This document shows, one piece after another, positions 15,653 through 17,850 of a DNA stretch of 17,850 nucleotides. Under the pieces are notes generated by a model. It had not been told where the DNA came from and made no database searches. It worked only from the letters and a program-made list of their open reading frames with translations. The stretch is taken from assembly GCA_937967465.1 (NCBI GenBank), contig CALBSW010000129.1, positions 1-17,850 of the forward strand, read 5' to 3'. The DNA is from an uncultured Flavobacteriales bacterium (GTDB lineage: Bacteria > Bacteroidota > Bacteroidia > Flavobacteriales_D > Sanyastnellaceae). Within the stretch, counting starts at the first letter, position 1, and each line of letters opens with the position of its first letter. The translations under genes were made by a program, and so were the position numbers.

Positions 15653-15981
15653 TGGTCGCGCAGTGAGCCTTGTGCCACAACCCGCATCTGGGTGCGGAAG
15701 GCGAGGGCCTTGTTTCCAAATCGATCCACGCCCTTCTGTCTCATGTCAGGAGCAAATTCCTGCTCGTAGCGTTGCAAGTCTTCTGAGCTGGCCAGTTCGT
15801 ACTGCACGGTGTAGGTGGGGCCTTGCACGCCATCTGCTTGAAGCTCGCAAAAGCGGAATCCCAGAAAGCACCCGGTCCCCAGCATCTCGCGCAGGTGCTC
15901 TTGAAGCATCCATTGTAGCCACTCTGCTTGGATCTCGGGCTCAACGCTGATGGTGACGTTATATAGTAGCGTAGTATTCAC
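15649..15981 (-). CDS. DUF4286 family protein, coupled to rsmA
   Basis: The 110-residue product matches the small DUF4286 family, known mainly from Bacteroidota, as I recall it: an N-terminal LLYNVTISVEPEIQAEWLQW block, QEHLREMLGTGCFLGFRFCEL, then YTVQYELASSEDLQRYEQEF and FGNKALAFRTQMRVV. The shape (YNVT strand, WxxW helix, VQY strand, AFRT strand) suggests a ferredoxin-like, dimeric alpha-beta barrel fold, but the function is unknown. The start is a GTG at 15981-15979. No ATG precedes the conserved YNVT block in frame, and the next methionine is well inside it. Its stop overlaps the rsmA start by 4 bases, which ties it to ribosome maturation by context only. The DNA upstream is AT-rich and shared with the divergent fibre gene. 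Confidence 0.85.
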   Translation of the reverse strand: MNTTLLYNVTISVEPEIQAEWLQWMLQEHLREMLGTGCFLGFRFCELQADGVQGPTYTVQYELASSEDLQRYEQEFAPDMRQKGVDRFGNKALAFRTQMRVVAQGSLRDQ

Positions 15982-16095
15982 TATGAGTGTGGATATTTTT
16001 TCGGCGAAATGAGAAAATATTTCAGTTCGACGATGATTTTCTGTGATTTATCGAAGTTTCTACCTATCTTCATGCTTCGAGAAATCTTAACCGAG
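15982..16095. promoter_or_regulatory. AT-rich divergent promoter region with a 28-nt dyad
   Basis: This gap separates the divergent DUF4286 and fibre genes and is visibly richer in A and T than the rest of the window. It holds an inverted repeat, ATATTTTTTC (15993-16002) against GAGAAAATAT (16011-16020), 9 of 10 bases complementary around an 8-base spacer. It also holds TATCTTC at 16065-16071, a plausible -7 box for the fibre gene. Both starts must be served from this region. A dyad of this size could be an operator or a transcript hairpin; the sequence does not say which. Confidence 0.5.
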
Positions 16096-17850
16096 ATGAA
16101 TTTGATGCGCTCTCTCTTCCTGTCCGCAGTGATGTTGGCAACGGCATTCGCCGCTCAAGCCCAACAAAGCTATGGGATTGCTTACCAGGCCGTCGCCCGC
16201 GATGCGGACGGTGATGCCTTGGAAAATGCGACCCTGGACGTTCGCTTTACCCTGACGGATGCGGCCGATGCCGCCATTTGGACGGAAACCCACAATGGGG
16301 TCATGACCGACGAGTTCGGCCTGATCAACCTCACCATCGGCAGTGTCGAAGGTGCTGGCGATTTGGCTGCTGTCGATTGGGCTTCAGGTGGCTATGCCTT
16401 CCAGGTCGAAGTCAACAGCGGTGATGGATTTGACCAGTTCGGGTCCATGGCTGTGACTTCCGTACCCGTCGCTTTGTACGCCGCCAGTGCTCCCGAGCCC
16501 AAGGCCGACAGCCTTGCTGTGGTGACCGCTCAGGAAGCCGCTGATCGCGCTTCCGCCGACACTGGCTTGCAGGGTCAGATCGACGGCAACGACACGGACA
16601 TCGCAACCAACGCTGGGGCCATCAGCACGAACGCCACGGCCATTTCGGACGAGGCTGCTGCCCGCGCCTCTGCCGACACCGGCTTGCAGGGTCAGATTGA
16701 CGGCAACGACACGGACATCGCGACCAATGCTGGTGCCATCAGCACGAACGCCACGGCCATTTCGGACGAGGCTGCTGCCCGCGCCTCTGCCGACACCGGC
16801 TTGCAGGGTCAGATTGACGGCAACGACACGGACATCGCGACCAATGCTGGTGCCATCAGCACGAACGCCACGGCCATTTCGGACGAGGCTGCTGCCCGCG
16901 CCTCTGCCGACACCGGCTTGCAGGGTCAGATTGACGGCAACGACACGGACATCGCAGCGAATGCTTCCGGTATTTCCACGAATGCGGGTGCGATTGCCAG
17001 CAACGACACGGACATCGCGACGAACGCTTCTGGCATTTCCACGAATGCCACGGCCATTTCGGATGAGGCCACGGCGCGCGCTGCCGCAGACGGCACCCTC
17101 CAAGACAACTTGGATGATGAAGCCGCAGCCCGCTTCAACAACGACTCTTTCCTCTCCGGCATGATCAGTGCCAACGGCGTGGCGGATGCTGCAGTGGAGG
17201 CGCGTGTGACGGCCCTTGAGAATGAGAGCTCGTCCGCAGCACTCGATGCGGTTGACTCCTTGGATACTGCACACTCTGCAGAAATTCTCGCCAACACGAC
17301 TGCACTTTCGACCGAGACCGCTGCCCGCATCGCAGCAGACTCTGGTCTCCAGGGTCAAATCGATGGCAACGGTACGAACATTGCCACGAATGCTTCCGGC
17401 ATTTCCACGAACGCTGGTGCGATTTCCAGCAACGACACGGACATCGCGACGAACGCTTCTGGCATTTCCACGAACGCGGGTGCGATTTCCAGCAACGACA
17501 CGGACATCGCGACGAATGCGGCTGCCATCGCCAGCAATGACACGGACATCGCAGCCAATGTGACTGCCATCTCGGACGAGGCGACTGCCCGGGCCGATGG
17601 TGACTCCAACTTGCAGACGCAAATCGACAACCTCCCGAACAGTGTGCCCTCCATCGGTGCAGTGGTGGAAGACATGCTCGATGGTACGCAAGAAGGTGCC
17701 GGCTTGAATGCCGACGGCTCCTACTTCCAGGATGCCAGCACCAACTTCATTGGCGGTGCCACCAGCTTGGCGAATGCCGATGACTTGCTCGACGAAGCCA
17801 TCCAAGCTGTGCAGGACGACGTGAACGCCAACGAAACGGCGAGCAACACG
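16096..17850 (+). CDS. Exported repeat-rich coiled-coil fibre/adhesin protein, 5' part (runs off the window)
   Basis: The frame is open from 16096 to the window end (585 codons, no stop). It begins with a signal peptide (MRSLFLSAVMLATAFAAQAQ within residues 4-23). Next is a domain at about 24-130 (SYGIAYQAVARDADGDAL, WTETHNGVMTDEFGLINLTI, FGSMAVTSVPVALYA) that recurs at the N-terminus of Bacteroidota surface proteins. From residue 148 it becomes a stalk: three and a half 39-residue repeats, 21-residue repeats, a non-repetitive break (about 335-415), more 21-residue repeats, then a globular-looking segment at about 516-568 (SVPSIGAVVEDMLDGTQ, GLNADGSYFQDASTNF) resembling phage tail-fibre-like domains. 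IxxN heptads imply a trimeric coiled coil. In-frame ATGs at 16072 and 16105 are alternative starts; 16096 is a compromise. Role as adhesin or surface fibre, and export by type IX secretion, are inferred; the C-terminus is not visible. Confidence 0.85.
   Translation, partial: MNLMRSLFLSAVMLATAFAAQAQQSYGIAYQAVARDADGDALENATLDVRFTLTDAADAAIWTETHNGVMTDEFGLINLTIGSVEGAGDLAAVDWASGGYAFQVEVNSGDGFDQFGSMAVTSVPVALYAASAPEPKADSLAVVTAQEAADRASADTGLQGQIDGNDTDIATNAGAISTNATAISDEAAARASADTGLQGQIDGNDTDIATNAGAISTNATAISDEAAARASADTGLQGQIDGNDTDIATNAGAISTNATAISDEAAARASADTGLQGQIDGNDTDIAANASGISTNAGAIASNDTDIATNASGISTNATAISDEATARAAADGTLQDNLDDEAAARFNNDSFLSGMISANGVADAAVEARVTALENESSSAALDAVDSLDTAHSAEILANTTALSTETAARIAADSGLQGQIDGNGTNIATNASGISTNAGAISSNDTDIATNASGISTNAGAISSNDTDIATNAAAIASNDTDIAANVTAISDEATARADGDSNLQTQIDNLPNSVPSIGAVVEDMLDGTQEGAGLNADGSYFQDASTNFIGGATSLANADDLLDEAIQAVQDDVNANETASNT
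16537..16955 (+). repeat. 117-bp direct tandem repeats, about 3.6 copies
   Basis: Copies begin at 16537, 16654, 16771 and 16888, a constant period of 117 bases (39 codons). By eye copies 2 and 3 are identical over all 117 bases. Copy 4 matches for its first 68 bases. Copy 1 encodes nearly the same residues with several silent changes and an AAD in place of AAA. The repeats encode part of the coiled-coil stalk of the fibre protein. Confidence 0.93.
17365..17553 (+). repeat. 63-bp direct tandem repeats, about 3 copies
   Basis: Units begin at 17365, 17428 and 17491, a period of 63 bases (21 codons, three heptads). The same 63-base unit also appears twice at 16936 and 16999. Copies differ by scattered silent and conservative changes. 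They encode the IxxN heptads (IATNASG, ISTNAGA, ISSNDTD) of the fibre stalk. Confidence 0.85.

Noticed and set aside
16537..17553. Repeats considered as a CRISPR-like or satellite array
   Set aside because: The units are contiguous without unique spacers, have periods that are multiples of three, and lie in frame within one coding sequence.
16384..17805. A 473-codon minus-strand open frame with internal repeats (RDVRVVAGN and similar)
   Set aside because: It is the antisense shadow of the fibre-stalk repeats; periodic DNA without stop codons in one frame is often open in others. The plus-strand frame has a signal peptide, a known N-terminal domain and a heptad pattern.

Overview
This 17.85 kb window reads as a GC-rich chromosome segment of a member of the Bacteroidota. 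I infer this from several independent signs: TAnnTTTG/TAnnTTCG promoter boxes close to start codons, a DUF4286 protein coupled to RsmA, a truB-queA pair, a small TonB-dependent receptor, a secreted protein whose C-terminus resembles a type IX secretion sorting domain, and a fibre protein with the N-terminal domain common in Bacteroidota surface proteins. Order and genus cannot be set from the sequence alone; a high-GC relative of the Flavobacteriales is my guess. Coding density is very high. No gap between genes exceeds about 130 bases, and I saw no rRNA, tRNA, CRISPR array, insertion sequence or prophage.

Layout, left to right. Positions 1-2535 (minus): aspS, a bacilliredoxin gene and the start of trpS, a translation/thiol-redox cluster read right to left. 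Positions 2665-4937 (plus): an acyl-CoA (probably propionyl-CoA) carboxylase beta subunit and an exported thioredoxin-fold protein, closed by a two-way terminator. Positions 5010-6903 (minus): truB then queA, both tRNA-modification genes. Positions 6974-10387 (plus): mfd, the transcription-repair coupling factor. Positions 10391-13460 (minus): fbp (gluconeogenic fructose-1,6-bisphosphatase) followed by a TonB-dependent receptor. Positions 13571-14839 (plus): a secreted propeller-like protein of unknown function. Positions 14846-15981 (minus): a DUF4286 gene overlapping rsmA by 4 bases. Positions 16096-17850 (plus): the first 585 codons of a repeat-rich exported fibre protein that runs off the window.

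Most of the window is ordinary housekeeping. The fibre gene is the part most worth following. It has a signal peptide, a Bacteroidota-type N-terminal domain, and a long stalk of 39-residue (117-bp, nearly identical) and 21-residue (63-bp) repeats. The 39-residue unit divides into four heptads plus one 11-residue unit, and an IxxN pattern recurs about 25 times. That pattern matches the asparagine-at-d layers known from trimeric autotransporter stalks, so I infer a trimeric coiled-coil fibre built in a phylum that does not normally use that secretion route. It is preceded by an AT-rich divergent promoter region with a 28-nt dyad.
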